This document shows positions 27,691-36,035 of a stretch of DNA of 64,000 nucleotides, in pieces. The number at the start of each line of letters is the position of its first letter. The stretch's first letter is position 1. The notes beneath the pieces are model-generated. The model saw nothing but the letters and a program-made list of their open reading frames with translations, was not told the origin of the DNA and ran no database searches. The translations under genes were made by a program, and so were the position numbers. Source of the stretch: CAVOXO01 sp963700425 (GTDB lineage: Bacteria > Actinomycetota > Acidimicrobiia > Acidimicrobiales > Microtrichaceae). Location: NCBI GenBank assembly GCA_963700425.1, contig CAVOXO010000009.1, forward strand, positions 20,171 through 84,170, given 5' to 3'.

Positions 27691-29534
27691 GGGGCGTCCT
27701 CCTCGGCGTCGGGCCATTCCTCCACGTCGACGAAGAGCTCGGCGAGAGCATCGGCGTCGAGTGTCTCGTGCTCGGAGAGCGCATCGGCCATCGAATCCAG
27801 AACGTCGCGGTGGCGTCGGAGTATTCCCATGGCGACATCGCGGGAGGACTCCAGAAGGGCGGCGATCTCCGAATCGACCACCTCGGCGACGGCGTCCGAC
27901 ACCTCCGAAGCGACCGCCGGCTCGCGCCCGAGGAACGCGTCGACGTCGCGGGGCGAGAGCCGCTGGGGGCCGATCGCATCGCTCATCCCGAACTCGGTCA
28001 CCATGGCGCGGGCGAGTCGCGTCGCCTGTTCGATGTCATCTGCGGCACCCGTCGTGATCTCGTCGAAGATCAGCTCCTCCGCGCAGCGGCCACCCATCAA
28101 CATCGCGAGTCGCGCCGACAACTGCCGGCGGGTATGGGTGTGACGGTCCTCGTCGGGCAGCGACAGGGTCCACCCGAGGGCTCGCCCCCGGGACACGATC
28201 GACACCTTGTGGATGGGATCGGTGTGCGGCAGAGCGTGTCCGACCAGGGCGTGGCCGGCCTCGTGATATGCGGTGACCCGTCGTTCATGGTCCCCCATGA
28301 CCCGGCTCTTGCGCTCCGGCCCCGCGATCACGCGGTCGACCGCCTCGTCGACGTCGCCCCGTTCGATGAGCGCCCCGCGGCGACGGCCACACATCAACGC
28401 GGCCTCGTTGATGACGTTGGCGAGGTCGGCCCCCGTGAAGCCCGGGGTCCGCCGCGCCAACAGGCCCAGGTCGACGTCGGACGCCAGGGGCTTGTTCCGG
28501 GCGTGGACCTCGAGGATCGCCTGTCGGCCCACCTGGTCGGGGGCGTCGACCACGACGTGGCGGTCGAACCGGCCCGGCCTCAACAGGGCCGGATCGAGGA
28601 TGTCGGGGCGGTTGGTCGCCGCCATGAGGATGACGCCGGCATCTGCGTCGAATCCGTCCATCTCCACGAGCATCTGGTTGAGAGTCTGCTCGCGCTCGTC
28701 GTGACCGCCTCCCACCCCTCCCCCACGGTGGCGACCGACCGCATCGATCTCGTCGACGAACACGATCGCGGGCGCCGCCGCCTTCGCCTGTTTGAACAGG
28801 TCGCGCACCCGGGCCGCACCGACGCCGACGAACATCTCGACGAAGTCCGATCCCGAGATCGTGAAGAAGGGGACACCCGCCTCGCCCGCGACGGCGCGGG
28901 CCAGGAGCGTCTTTCCCGTGCCGGGGGGACCCACCAGGAGCACGCCTCGTGGGATCTTGGCTCCCAGCAGCCGGAACCGGTCGGGGTCCTCGAGGAATTC
29001 CTTGATCTCGGTGAGCTCCTCGACCGCCTCGTCGATCCCCGCCACATCGGCGAACGTGGTCTCGGGGGAGTCCTTCTGGCGACGGGCCTTGGCCTGTGAC
29101 AGCCCGGCGCGACCGCCGCTCTGGAGCTGGAGAGCGAACCACACGAACACACCGATGATCAGGAGGGTCGGCAGGTAGTCGTAGAGGACGGTCTCGACGA
29201 CCGAGGGATCCTCGTTGTCTCCCGTCGTGTCCACTCCGGCCTCGAGCAGCTGTGCGGTGAGCTCGTCGCTGTACTCCGCGGGGAAGCTCGTCTCGAAGGA
29301 CCGTCCGTCGTCGAGCTCACCGGTGATGGTGTTGGAGCGGTTGCCGATGGTCGCCGTGGCGACCTCGCCGTCGGCGACGCTCGCCCTGAACTCCGAGAGC
29401 GACATCATCTCGGGATCGTCGCCGGGACGGATGACGAAGAACCACAACCCCGCCGCGAGCACGGCGACCAGCCCGACGATGAGACCGCGGGCCCAGACCG
29501 GGAGGGCGGCGATGGACGACCTGAGCTTCTTCAC
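27687..29534 (-). CDS. ftsH: ATP-dependent zinc metalloprotease FtsH
   Basis: Membrane-anchored AAA+ protease for quality control of membrane and short-lived proteins. The 615-residue protein has two transmembrane helices (about 14-32 and 112-130) around a periplasmic domain, the AAA module with Walker A VGPPGTGKTLLARA and Walker B IVFVDEIDAVG, the second region of homology with ATNRPDILDPALLRPGRFDR, and the zinc motif HEAGH in YHEAGHALVGHAL. A C-terminal acidic tail is usual. ATG region at 29534. It heads the fol genes, as in many actinobacteria. Confidence 0.97.
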   Translation of the reverse strand: MKKLRSSIAALPVWARGLIVGLVAVLAAGLWFFVIRPGDDPEMMSLSEFRASVADGEVATATIGNRSNTITGELDDGRSFETSFPAEYSDELTAQLLEAGVDTTGDNEDPSVVETVLYDYLPTLLIIGVFVWFALQLQSGGRAGLSQAKARRQKDSPETTFADVAGIDEAVEELTEIKEFLEDPDRFRLLGAKIPRGVLLVGPPGTGKTLLARAVAGEAGVPFFTISGSDFVEMFVGVGAARVRDLFKQAKAAAPAIVFVDEIDAVGRHRGGGVGGGHDEREQTLNQMLVEMDGFDADAGVILMAATNRPDILDPALLRPGRFDRHVVVDAPDQVGRQAILEVHARNKPLASDVDLGLLARRTPGFTGADLANVINEAALMCGRRRGALIERGDVDEAVDRVIAGPERKSRVMGDHERRVTAYHEAGHALVGHALPHTDPIHKVSIVSRGRALGWTLSLPDEDRHTHTRRQLSARLAMLMGGRCAEELIFDEITTGAADDIEQATRLARAMVTEFGMSDAIGPQRLSPRDVDAFLGREPAVASEVSDAVAEVVDSEIAALLESSRDVAMGILRRHRDVLDSMADALSEHETLDADALAELFVDVEEWPDAEEDAP

Positions 29535-29570
29535 GACCGGGTCAGGCTACCGACCCCCGCACGCGTCGCC

Positions 29571-30134
29571 TCAGCCGGCCTCGCGGCGATAGCGGGCGAC
29601 GTGGGGGAGGTTGCGGTACATCTGGCCCGCATCGAGCCCGTATCCGACCACGTAGTCGTCGTGTTCGATGCTGAATCCGACGTAGCGCACGCCGGGAACT
29701 CCGCCGTCCTCACCGTGTCCGTTGGAGGCCCTCGCCAACAGCGAGCACACCGCCACGCTCGACGGTGACCTCCCTTCCAGACTCCGGCGCAGGTATTTCA
29801 GCGTCAACCCGCTGTCCACGATGTCCTCCAGCAGGATGACGTCACGCCCCGAGATGTCGGTGTCGAGGTCCTTCACCAGCCTCACCACGCCGGACGTCCG
29901 CGTCGAGCTCCCGTAGGACGACACCGCGATGAAGTCGATGTCGATGGGCAGGTCGATTCGTCGTGCCAGGTCGGTGGCGAAGACCGCCGCACCGCGCAGC
30001 ACACACACCAGCAACGGGCGCCGGCCGGCGTAGTCCGCGGTGATCTCCGCGCCCAGCTCCGCGACGCGTTCTGCGATCTGCGCCTCCGTGATCAGAACCT
30101 CGCCCAGGTGCGGGTCGTCCTCAGCGAATCCCAT
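29571..30134 (-). CDS. hpt: Hypoxanthine phosphoribosyltransferase
   Basis: Salvages hypoxanthine or guanine to the nucleotides. The 187-residue chain carries VCVLRGAAVFATDLARRI, the PRPP-binding loop DVILLEDIVDSGLTLKYL and VGYGLDAGQMYRNLPHV. The ATG at 30134 overlaps the tilS stop by 14 bases and follows a TATGGT box by 8 nt. The tilS-hpt-ftsH order is widespread in Gram-positive bacteria. Confidence 0.95.
   Translation of the reverse strand: MGFAEDDPHLGEVLITEAQIAERVAELGAEITADYAGRRPLLVCVLRGAAVFATDLARRIDLPIDIDFIAVSSYGSSTRTSGVVRLVKDLDTDISGRDVILLEDIVDSGLTLKYLRRSLEGRSPSSVAVCSLLARASNGHGEDGGVPGVRYVGFSIEHDDYVVGYGLDAGQMYRNLPHVARYRREAG
30043..30048 (-). other. No feature; spacer within hpt
   Basis: Listed only to keep the hpt promoter box separate: the box itself is at the hpt start (see 30143-30148). 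I see nothing here. Confidence 0.05.
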
Positions 30135-31074
30135 CGTCGCCGACCATAGCGTGGACCAGCCGGAGGGTTCCCCCCGAGCGGTCGAGCCTCCACCCGCCTC
30201 CGCAGTCGGTTGCCCGGGTGACTCCAGAGGCGACGTCGACCATGCGGTCGAGCGCCGAGGCGTCGGGCCCGTAAGGGGATTCGGTGGTCTCGAGGTACCA
30301 CCGACGGAGCACCTCCCTCGCCAGTGCGGGTGGGAGTGCGGCCAGTTTCGCCGCGTCGGTTGGCTCGATTCCGGTGACGGCGACGTCGACGATGCCGCGC
30401 TGGTCGCGCAGCAGCGACGCGGCGCGCGCCACCAGGGGAACGACGTCTCGTTCCGCGATGTCGTTCATGAGCGGGATGAGTTCTCGTCGGACCCGGTTGC
30501 GGCGGAATCGGGGATCCCGATTGGACGGATCGTCGACGGGTTCGACACCGACCCGCCGGCACACCTCCTCGGTGTCGGTGCGGCGCAGACCCAGCAGTGG
30601 CCGTGTCGCGGGGTCGATCCCCGCGAGGCCCGCAGGCCCGACTCCCCGCATGAGGAACATGAGGATCGTCTCGGCCTGATCGTCGGCGGTGTGGCCGGTG
30701 AGAACGTCGGGCGGCAGAGCCCCATAGCGGGCATCGCGGGCGCGGGATTCGAGGTTGGGTCCCGGCTCGACCGCGACGCTCAGCGACCGGAACCCCGCTC
30801 CGAAGCGGTCGGCGGCGAGGCGCACGACGTCGGCCTCGACGGCGGATCCGGGGCGTAGTCCGTGGTCGACGTGGATCGCAGTGACCGCCAGCCCCAGGTG
30901 ACGCGCCAGGATCATCAGGGCCAACGAGTCCGCGCCGCCACTGACGGCCAGGGACAACGATTCCCCGTCGACGGCGTCGGGGAACGCGCAACGGGCCGCC
31001 AGATCTCCGATCGGGTCGGCGCAGTCGACGACGACGTCGTCCCCCGAGGGGCCGTCCATCGTCGACCCGTTCAC
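30121..31074 (-). CDS. tilS: tRNA(Ile)-lysidine synthase
   Basis: Modifies C34 of tRNA-Ile(CAU) to lysidine, so that it reads AUA. The P-loop SLAVSGGADSLALMIL, the conserved VDHGLRPGS, GHTADDQAETILMFLMRG and DPSNRDPRFRRNRVRRELIPL are diagnostic. At 317 residues it is the short actinobacterial form without the full C-terminal domains. GTG at 31074 overlaps the stop of the metalloprotease gene (GTGA) and is chosen for that; ATG at 31059 is an alternative. Confidence 0.93.
   Translation of the reverse strand: MNGSTMDGPSGDDVVVDCADPIGDLAARCAFPDAVDGESLSLAVSGGADSLALMILARHLGLAVTAIHVDHGLRPGSAVEADVVRLAADRFGAGFRSLSVAVEPGPNLESRARDARYGALPPDVLTGHTADDQAETILMFLMRGVGPAGLAGIDPATRPLLGLRRTDTEEVCRRVGVEPVDDPSNRDPRFRRNRVRRELIPLMNDIAERDVVPLVARAASLLRDQRGIVDVAVTGIEPTDAAKLAALPPALAREVLRRWYLETTESPYGPDASALDRMVDVASGVTRATDCGGGWRLDRSGGTLRLVHAMVGDDGIR
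30143..30148 (-). promoter_or_regulatory. -10 box TATGGT before hpt, inside tilS end
   Basis: TATGGT, then 8 nt, then the hpt ATG at 30134. It overlaps the last codons of tilS, so this would be an internal promoter. The evidence is weaker than for the intergenic boxes. Confidence 0.35.
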
Positions 31075-32144
31075 CGCCGGGCCGGGTCGGGAACCGTGGC
31101 CCTTTCCACCCACAACTGCGGATCGCGGATCTCGGTCTGGGTGGGGAGCCACTCGCGCGACGAGAAGGCCCGTTCGAGAAGGTCGGGGCCACCTGCGGCC
31201 TCCACCGCCTCGATGAAGTCCTCCCCCTGGGAGTACTGGGCGAGTTTGGCATCGAGGCCGATGAGCTTCTGGACGACCTTGGCCGGCCCCGAGCGCGACG
31301 ACCGTCGCTGGGACAGAACCCGGGAGAACCGCTCGGCCGAGGGCACGAGATCGCCGCCGGCCCGGTCCATCGTCACGTCGCCGTGTCCTTCGAGCAGGCT
31401 CATCAACCCCCCGACCCGCTCCATCGAACTGCGCTGCTCGGGTGTGGCGAACAGGGCCACGACTCCCCCGTCGTCGAGCGGGTTGCGTCTCTCGGTCACT
31501 GCCTGTGCGGCACGTCCGACAGCACCGAAGAACCGCATGGGGTCCGGGTCGGCGACGGTCAGCATCGTCTGCACCTGTTCGAGGAAGTAGTCCCTGATCC
31601 ACGGCTTGGCGGTGAACTGGGTGCGGTGGGTCACCTCGTGCAGAGCGACCCACAGTCGGAACTCCCGGGGCGCGAAGCCGTACTTCTTCTCCAGGTTCAA
31701 GATGTTGGGACCCACGAAGTAGACGATGTCCTGGTCATCGAGTTCATCGTCCTCGAGGACCAACAGGTCGTACTGTCCGAGGACCCGCGAGGACATCCAC
31801 CCCAGCAGCGATCCGAGCTCGGCGCCCGCGACCTTGGCGCCGATCGCGCCGAGCGGGCCGGGCGCCACCCTGGCGTCGAGGCGGTCGGTGAGGGGCCTGA
31901 GCATGCGACGGAACGACGCGATGTTGGCTCGGATCCATTCGCCGCGGTCGACGACCCTTGCCCGGGCCCGTCCCGATTCGGACTCCCACCCCGTATGGGC
32001 CTCCACCAGATCCTGAGCGGACTGGGTCAACTCGACGAAGTCCTCGCGGACCGATGCATAGTGGTACGAGGACGAGAAGGCGTCGCGGCCCGCGAAACGA
32101 CGTGCGACCGCCTCGGCCGTCGTCCAGTCGATCGCGGAGGCCAT
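31071..32144 (-). CDS. Zinc-dependent metalloprotease-like protein, DUF2342 family
   Basis: A 357-residue protein of the actinobacterial DUF2342 family, often labelled F420-biosynthesis-associated or zinc metalloprotease. Seen: ALHEVTHRTQF, a zincin HExxH motif in which the third ligand may come from GLMSLLEGHGDVTMD about 100 residues on. N-terminal WTTAEAVARRFAGRD and SRVLGQYDLLVLEDD, with VYFVGPNILNLE, are typical. No signal peptide is seen, so it probably acts inside the cell. It is the first gene before tilS, overlapping it (GTGA). The substrate is unknown. Confidence 0.83.
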   Translation of the reverse strand: MASAIDWTTAEAVARRFAGRDAFSSSYHYASVREDFVELTQSAQDLVEAHTGWESESGRARARVVDRGEWIRANIASFRRMLRPLTDRLDARVAPGPLGAIGAKVAGAELGSLLGWMSSRVLGQYDLLVLEDDELDDQDIVYFVGPNILNLEKKYGFAPREFRLWVALHEVTHRTQFTAKPWIRDYFLEQVQTMLTVADPDPMRFFGAVGRAAQAVTERRNPLDDGGVVALFATPEQRSSMERVGGLMSLLEGHGDVTMDRAGGDLVPSAERFSRVLSQRRSSRSGPAKVVQKLIGLDAKLAQYSQGEDFIEAVEAAGGPDLLERAFSSREWLPTQTEIRDPQLWVERATVPDPARR

Positions 32145-32158
32145 GCCTCAGCCCCGGA

Positions 32159-32299
32159 CTACTGCTGGGGATAGCGGCTGCGCGTCACCTTGGACACGTA
32201 GAGGGCAACGATTCCGAGAACCGCGAGGATCGTGACCGGGGCCAGCACGGCGGCCAGCCAGAAGTGCCAGACGTGTTCGACCTGCTCTGCGAGAAACAT
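32159..32299 (-). CDS. Small single-helix membrane protein, 46 residues
   Basis: Begins MFLAEQVEHVWHFWLAAVLA and ends with a basic Pro/Gln tail (VTRSRYPQQ). One hydrophobic helix covers about residues 15-37. gagag lies about 8-12 bases before the ATG at 32299; an in-frame ATG at 32311 is possible. It ends 15 bases before the metalloprotease start on the same strand, so it belongs to the head of that operon. Too short for usual gene callers. Function unknown. Confidence 0.6.
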   Translation of the reverse strand: MFLAEQVEHVWHFWLAAVLAPVTILAVLGIVALYVSKVTRSRYPQQ

Positions 32300-32359
32300 C
32301 GCTCTCAGCATAGGACCCGTCCTGGGCCGGCCCAAACCAGGCTGAGGCGATCTGCGCCA

Positions 32360-32599
32360 TCACGAGCCGGGCTCGGCGCGGCGCAGCGCGTCCGACACCT
32401 GGGTCCGCAGGCTGTCGGGGACACGGTCCCTGCACCTGTCGGCGATGACCCGCCGAAGGTCCGCCTCGAAATCGAACGCCTCGAGGCATGGAGAGCATTC
32501 TCTGAGGTGGGCCTCGATGGAGTCGCGTGTCGCATCGTCGAGCTCACGGTCCAGATAGAGGTACAACTCGGAGAGGGCGTCGTTGCAACCGTCTGACAT
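32360..32599 (-). CDS. Zinc-binding anti-sigma factor, RsrA type
   Basis: A 79-residue protein with the redox zinc motif HxxxCxxC (HLRECSPC) of RsrA-like anti-sigma factors. Under thiol oxidation such proteins lose zinc and release SigR. ATG at 32599 has a well-placed ggggag; the TTG at 32605 overlaps the sigma stop and is the alternative. It directly follows the sigma gene, the standard arrangement. Length and motif fit the mycothiol-system anti-sigma family. Confidence 0.86.
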   Translation of the reverse strand: MSDGCNDALSELYLYLDRELDDATRDSIEAHLRECSPCLEAFDFEADLRRVIADRCRDRVPDSLRTQVSDALRRAEPGS

Positions 32600-32601
32600 G
32601 G

Positions 32602-33205
32602 TCAATCTCCCCCGCCGACGGCGGGCTTCACGGAAGCTTCGTCATCGGGGAGGAGCCTCCGAGCCGAAGCAAACTCCCACAACGACTTCTGCAGAGCTTT
32701 TCTTCCCCGGTGCAGCCTGCTCATGACCGTCCCTATCGGCACGTCGAGCATTTCCGCAATCTCCTTGTACGAGAATCCTTCGACGTCGGCGAGCAGAACG
32801 GGGAGCCGGAAGTTGTCGGGAAGTGAGTCCACGGCGTCGCGCACCTCCCCCTCGGCAAAGGACTCGAGCAGCTCGTCCTCGGCGCTTCGTCCGTACTTCG
32901 AGGTCTCCACGCCGCCGAGCCGTCGATAGAGGTAGAGGTCCTCCACGTCGGCCACGTCGGAGCTCTCGGGCCGCCGCTTCTTGGCGCGGTAGGTGTTGAT
33001 GAACGTGTTGGTGAGGATGCGATACAGCCACGCCCGGAGATTCGTTCCTTCCTCGAACCGTCCATAGCCGCGGTAGGCGCGCAGGTAGGTCTCCTGGATG
33101 AGGTCCTCGGCGTCGGCGGCGTTGCGGGTCATTCTCGAGCGCGGCGGAGTACAGCTGATCCATGTACTCCATCGCCGCGTCCGCGAACGTCGCCTGATCC
33201 GCCAT
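32602..33205 (-). CDS. ECF sigma factor, SigH/SigR type (one frameshift)
   Basis: Directs RNA polymerase to thiol-stress genes. Region 2 is seen in NAADAEDLIQETYLRAYRG and NLRAWLYRILTNTFINTYR. Region 4 is EGFSYKEIAEMLDVPIGTVMSRLHRGRKAL. ATG at 33205 begins MADQATFADAAMEYMDQLYS; near 33130 one extra A breaks the frame just before MTRNAADAEDLI. The TACGCT box 8 nt before the ATG suggests a housekeeping promoter. The autoregulatory GGAAT/GTT promoter expected for SigR was not found by eye. Linked to the anti-sigma gene and divergent from the NuoF-like gene. Confidence 0.87.
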
Positions 33206-33213
33206 GAGGCCAC

Positions 33214-33219
33214 AGCGTA
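33214..33219 (-). promoter_or_regulatory. -10 box TACGCT for sigR-like gene
   Basis: TACGCT followed by 8 nt and the ATG at 33205. The same stretch CACCTACGCTGTG recurs on the minus strand near 37752, upstream of the SnoaL-like gene. Confidence 0.45.
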
Positions 33220-33254
33220 GGTGATCCCCTGTGAGGGACCCGCCCGGCTGTCGG

Positions 33255-33260
33255 TAGTGT
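33255..33260 (+). promoter_or_regulatory. -10 box TAGTGT for leaderless NuoF-like gene
   Basis: TAGTGT, GTCGCC, then the GTG at 33267. Spacing is 6 nt and there is no Shine-Dalgarno sequence. Confidence 0.5.
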
Positions 33261-33266
33261 GTCGCC

Positions 33267-34652
33267 GTGTTCGAGCCCTATCTCGTTCCCGCCGAACCCG
33301 TCGTGTCGATCGGAGAGGCACACCGCGTCGGGTGTGGCGAAGGGATCTCCCTGGCATCGGAGAGCGACCCGGGGTCACTTCGAGCTCTCATGGTCGCGTC
33401 GGGTGTACGTCGTCGCGATCACGACGGTCTCGCGGTCGGCGCGTCGTGGAACGATCTCGTTGCGGCGGGCCCGGACGCGGGGCCCCGCTTCGTGGTGGTC
33501 AACGCCACCGACGCGGAGCCGGGATCCTTCGTCGACCGCTTCATCATCCGCCGTCATCCCTTCGGAGTGATCGAGGGACTGGCGGTCGCTGCCGCCGCGA
33601 TCGGAGCCCGCGAGGCCTTCGTCTGCCTCGCCGACGACGACCCCACCGGATACGACGTGTTCACCGACGCCCTCGCACAGGCGGACGTTGCGGGGTGGCT
33701 CGACCGGTTGAGCATCAAATGCGTACGGACCCCTGCGACCTACCTGATGACCGATCCCCGCGCCGTCCTCGAAGCGGTGGAGGGTCGCACTCCCGAGCCG
33801 ATGAGGGGTTCACCGTCCCTCGACGGGTTGTTCGCGATCGAGGGTCGTCGGCCCGGGCCGGGCACGCCCGCCCCCGCGGTCGCCAACCCCACCGCCGTGG
33901 AAACGCCCGAGACCCTCCTCAACGTCGCGGCCATCGCCACCCGGGGTGCGGCATGGTTCCGCGATCGGGGAACTGCCGTCTCGCCCGGGAACGTCCTGGT
34001 CACGCTGACCGGAGACGTGCGTCGCCACGGCGTCACCGAGGTCGAGGTGGGCGGCCGGGTGATCGACGTCCTCGAGGAGTTCGGTGGCCCTCCACTCGGA
34101 GGAATCAAGGCGGTGCTCAACGGGGTGTCGTCACCGATCCTCACCCGGAGTCGCCTGGCGGCGCCGTTGTCGTGGGAAGGGCTCGCCGCCGTCGGTGCGT
34201 CGATGGGCCGCTGCTCCTTCCGGGTCCTCGGCGACGACACCGACATGATCGACGTCGCCCACCAGGTCGCCGCCTTCCTCTACGTCGAATCGTGCGGCTG
34301 GTGCCCCAGCTGCAAGTTCGGCGGAGGCGAGGTGAGCGCCCACCTCGCTCGCCTCATGACCGGCCTCGCCGGCGCACGCGACCTGGAGGTGATGGGTTCT
34401 CGCCTGTCGTCGTTGGCCGAGTCGAGCCGTTGCGACCTGCCGTCGCGGTACCGCGACACGGTCGGGTCGATTCTCCGAGCGTTCCCCTCCGAGACCGCTG
34501 ACGCGCTGGCGGGGCCCTCAGACCATCAGCCGAGGCCTTTGTGCCGGCTCGACGACATCGTCGAGGGGCGGGCGGCATGGGGCGAGGCCCAGCTGTTCAA
34601 GCGCCCCGACGGAGTCATCGACGAGCGACCGGTTCGCCTCACCCGGTGGTGA
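33267..34652 (+). CDS. Orphan NuoF-like flavoprotein (complex I 51-kDa subunit family)
   Basis: A 461-residue protein of the NuoF/HoxF family without any other complex I gene nearby. The FMN/NADH domain is seen in RFVVVNATDAEPGSFVDRF; the usual glycine-rich NADH loop is weak. A middle SLBB-like ubiquitin fold runs through VLVTLTGDVRRHGVTEVEV. The C-terminal 4Fe-4S motif is ESCGWCPSCKFG, matching SxxCxxC plus a later Cys. The open question is the electron partner. It is divergent from a thiol-stress sigma gene, which hints at a redox role but does not prove one. GTG start, leaderless layout. Confidence 0.78.
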   Translation: MFEPYLVPAEPVVSIGEAHRVGCGEGISLASESDPGSLRALMVASGVRRRDHDGLAVGASWNDLVAAGPDAGPRFVVVNATDAEPGSFVDRFIIRRHPFGVIEGLAVAAAAIGAREAFVCLADDDPTGYDVFTDALAQADVAGWLDRLSIKCVRTPATYLMTDPRAVLEAVEGRTPEPMRGSPSLDGLFAIEGRRPGPGTPAPAVANPTAVETPETLLNVAAIATRGAAWFRDRGTAVSPGNVLVTLTGDVRRHGVTEVEVGGRVIDVLEEFGGPPLGGIKAVLNGVSSPILTRSRLAAPLSWEGLAAVGASMGRCSFRVLGDDTDMIDVAHQVAAFLYVESCGWCPSCKFGGGEVSAHLARLMTGLAGARDLEVMGSRLSSLAESSRCDLPSRYRDTVGSILRAFPSETADALAGPSDHQPRPLCRLDDIVEGRAAWGEAQLFKRPDGVIDERPVRLTRW

Positions 34653-34661
34653 GGCGGTCGC

Positions 34662-34790
34662 TCATCGAACCGATCGAGCGGTGCTGAACGAATACGGCTC
34701 TCTGCGGAGTTGCTTTCCGCAGTAGTGACACTTGCTGGACCTGCCTGCGCAGAGTCCGGAGCAGTGACGGCACGTCTTTGTGTCGTTCAC
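34662..34790 (-). CDS. Tiny zinc-ribbon protein, 42 residues
   Basis: GTG at 34790 with a perfect gaggagg 6-7 bases upstream. The protein holds two Cys pairs, CRHCSGLC and CHYCGKQL, the pattern of a zinc ribbon, followed by a short basic tail. Such proteins in actinobacteria are often RNA- or protein-binding accessories. Function unknown. It converges on the NuoF-like gene with 9 bases between the stops. Too short for usual gene callers. Confidence 0.65.
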   Translation of the reverse strand: MNDTKTCRHCSGLCAGRSSKCHYCGKQLRREPYSFSTARSVR

Positions 34791-34918
34791 GGCTGACCTC
34801 CTCGATGTCGTCCTGTTCGTGGACGTCGCTCAGTGAACCGCAACTCTAGGAAGAAGACAACGGGTATTTTGGGAACATCCACAGGCCGATCGGACCACCC
34901 GGCCGATCGGCGGTCCTC

Positions 34919-34924
34919 TACGCT
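34919..34924 (+). promoter_or_regulatory. -10 box TACGCT for leaderless gene at 34932
   Basis: TACGCT, CCCCCGA, then ATG at 34932. Spacing is 7 nt. It fixes the start within a longer open frame. Confidence 0.5.
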
Positions 34925-34931
34925 CCCCCGA

Positions 34932-35975
34932 ATGGCATCGGGCGGGGACACGGTGAGGTTCCACGTCGCCACGCCACAGGTGGCGATGAGCGACCCCACC
35001 AGACGCTCCCTGGGCCTCGACCACTGGCCCGACGGCACCATCGGATTCCGCTCCGATCAACGGAGCTTCACGTGCCTGGCCGCCAACGGCTCGACGGGGG
35101 CGCGGCTGCGCGCCCGCGGCGGCGACGGCGAACTCCGGTGGACTGTCGAGGACCGGCACATCGAGCTGTCGGGACGGGACGGCTCGGCCGACTACTCCGC
35201 CGGTGGACCGCTGCTGGTCGCGGGGGACGGGACCGAGATCGTGGTCTACCACGGCGAGCTTCATCACAATGGCGACCACACCGCCTACTGGGCTTTTCTG
35301 GGTCTCGCCGTCGGGGGCCCGGACGGATTCGCCGATGTGGGTCGCATCATCGAACCGGGCATCGCCGCGCGCGATCCGGTCCTCCGGGGCAACGGCGTCG
35401 AGGTGGGCTCGGGAGCGTTCGTCGTGAACGACGGCTCGGTTCACGTCTTCTTCAGCGACGTCCGCAGGGGATACGGCATCGTCAGGCTCGGAGTGGCCCG
35501 CGCTCCGCTGGCCGAGGTCGTCGATCGTGCGGGCCGCGGTGAGGCCACCCCGTTCATGAAGCTGTGTGACGGAGACTTCGCCTCACCGGCCCTCGGAGGC
35601 GCGGCCGACGACATCCTGACGACGGGGAATCACCGACTCACGTGGTTCGACGCGGCATGGTGGGACGACATCGGAGCGTTCGTGCTGGTGTTCACCAAGG
35701 TGATCGATCCCCGGGGCCCGGGGCCCAGGAAGTGGGCTGTCATGTTGACGACGTCGACCGACGCCGTGACATGGACCGAACCGCAGACTCTCATCGACGA
35801 CTCCGATCGCGAGCTGATCTACGTCTCGGTTCGCAGCGACCCTCGCACCCGGTCCACTCGGGGTCCTCTCGACCTGTGGTGGCTCAGTTCCGATGAGCCG
35901 GATTTCGCGCGCTGGTCCGACGCACGGCTCATGCGTTGCGCGGTCACCGCCACCGGGCACCGGCGCCCTCGGTGA
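34932..35975 (+). CDS. Beta-propeller glycosidase-like protein
   Basis: A 347-residue cytosolic protein without a signal peptide. Repeated short beta segments ending in aromatic-rich turns (VYHGELHHNGDH, VHVFFSDVRRGYG, LTWFDAAWWDDIGAFVLVF, LDLWWLSSDEPDFARW) suggest a five-bladed propeller of the GH43/GH32/GH130 sort. Catalytic acids cannot be assigned by eye. ATG at 34932 is chosen for the -10 box; upstream frame codons are not protein-like. It stands alone, convergent with pyrE. Confidence 0.55.
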   Translation: MASGGDTVRFHVATPQVAMSDPTRRSLGLDHWPDGTIGFRSDQRSFTCLAANGSTGARLRARGGDGELRWTVEDRHIELSGRDGSADYSAGGPLLVAGDGTEIVVYHGELHHNGDHTAYWAFLGLAVGGPDGFADVGRIIEPGIAARDPVLRGNGVEVGSGAFVVNDGSVHVFFSDVRRGYGIVRLGVARAPLAEVVDRAGRGEATPFMKLCDGDFASPALGGAADDILTTGNHRLTWFDAAWWDDIGAFVLVFTKVIDPRGPGPRKWAVMLTTSTDAVTWTEPQTLIDDSDRELIYVSVRSDPRTRSTRGPLDLWWLSSDEPDFARWSDARLMRCAVTATGHRRPR

Positions 35976-36035
35976 CCAGGGCGACCTCGTCGCCGTCGAC
36001 GGAGCCACCTTCGACATCGGTTCGGCTGACGCGAC

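Noticed and set aside
30043..30048. Entry inside hpt in the feature list
   Set aside because: It carries no signal and should be ignored. The hpt box is at 30143-30148.
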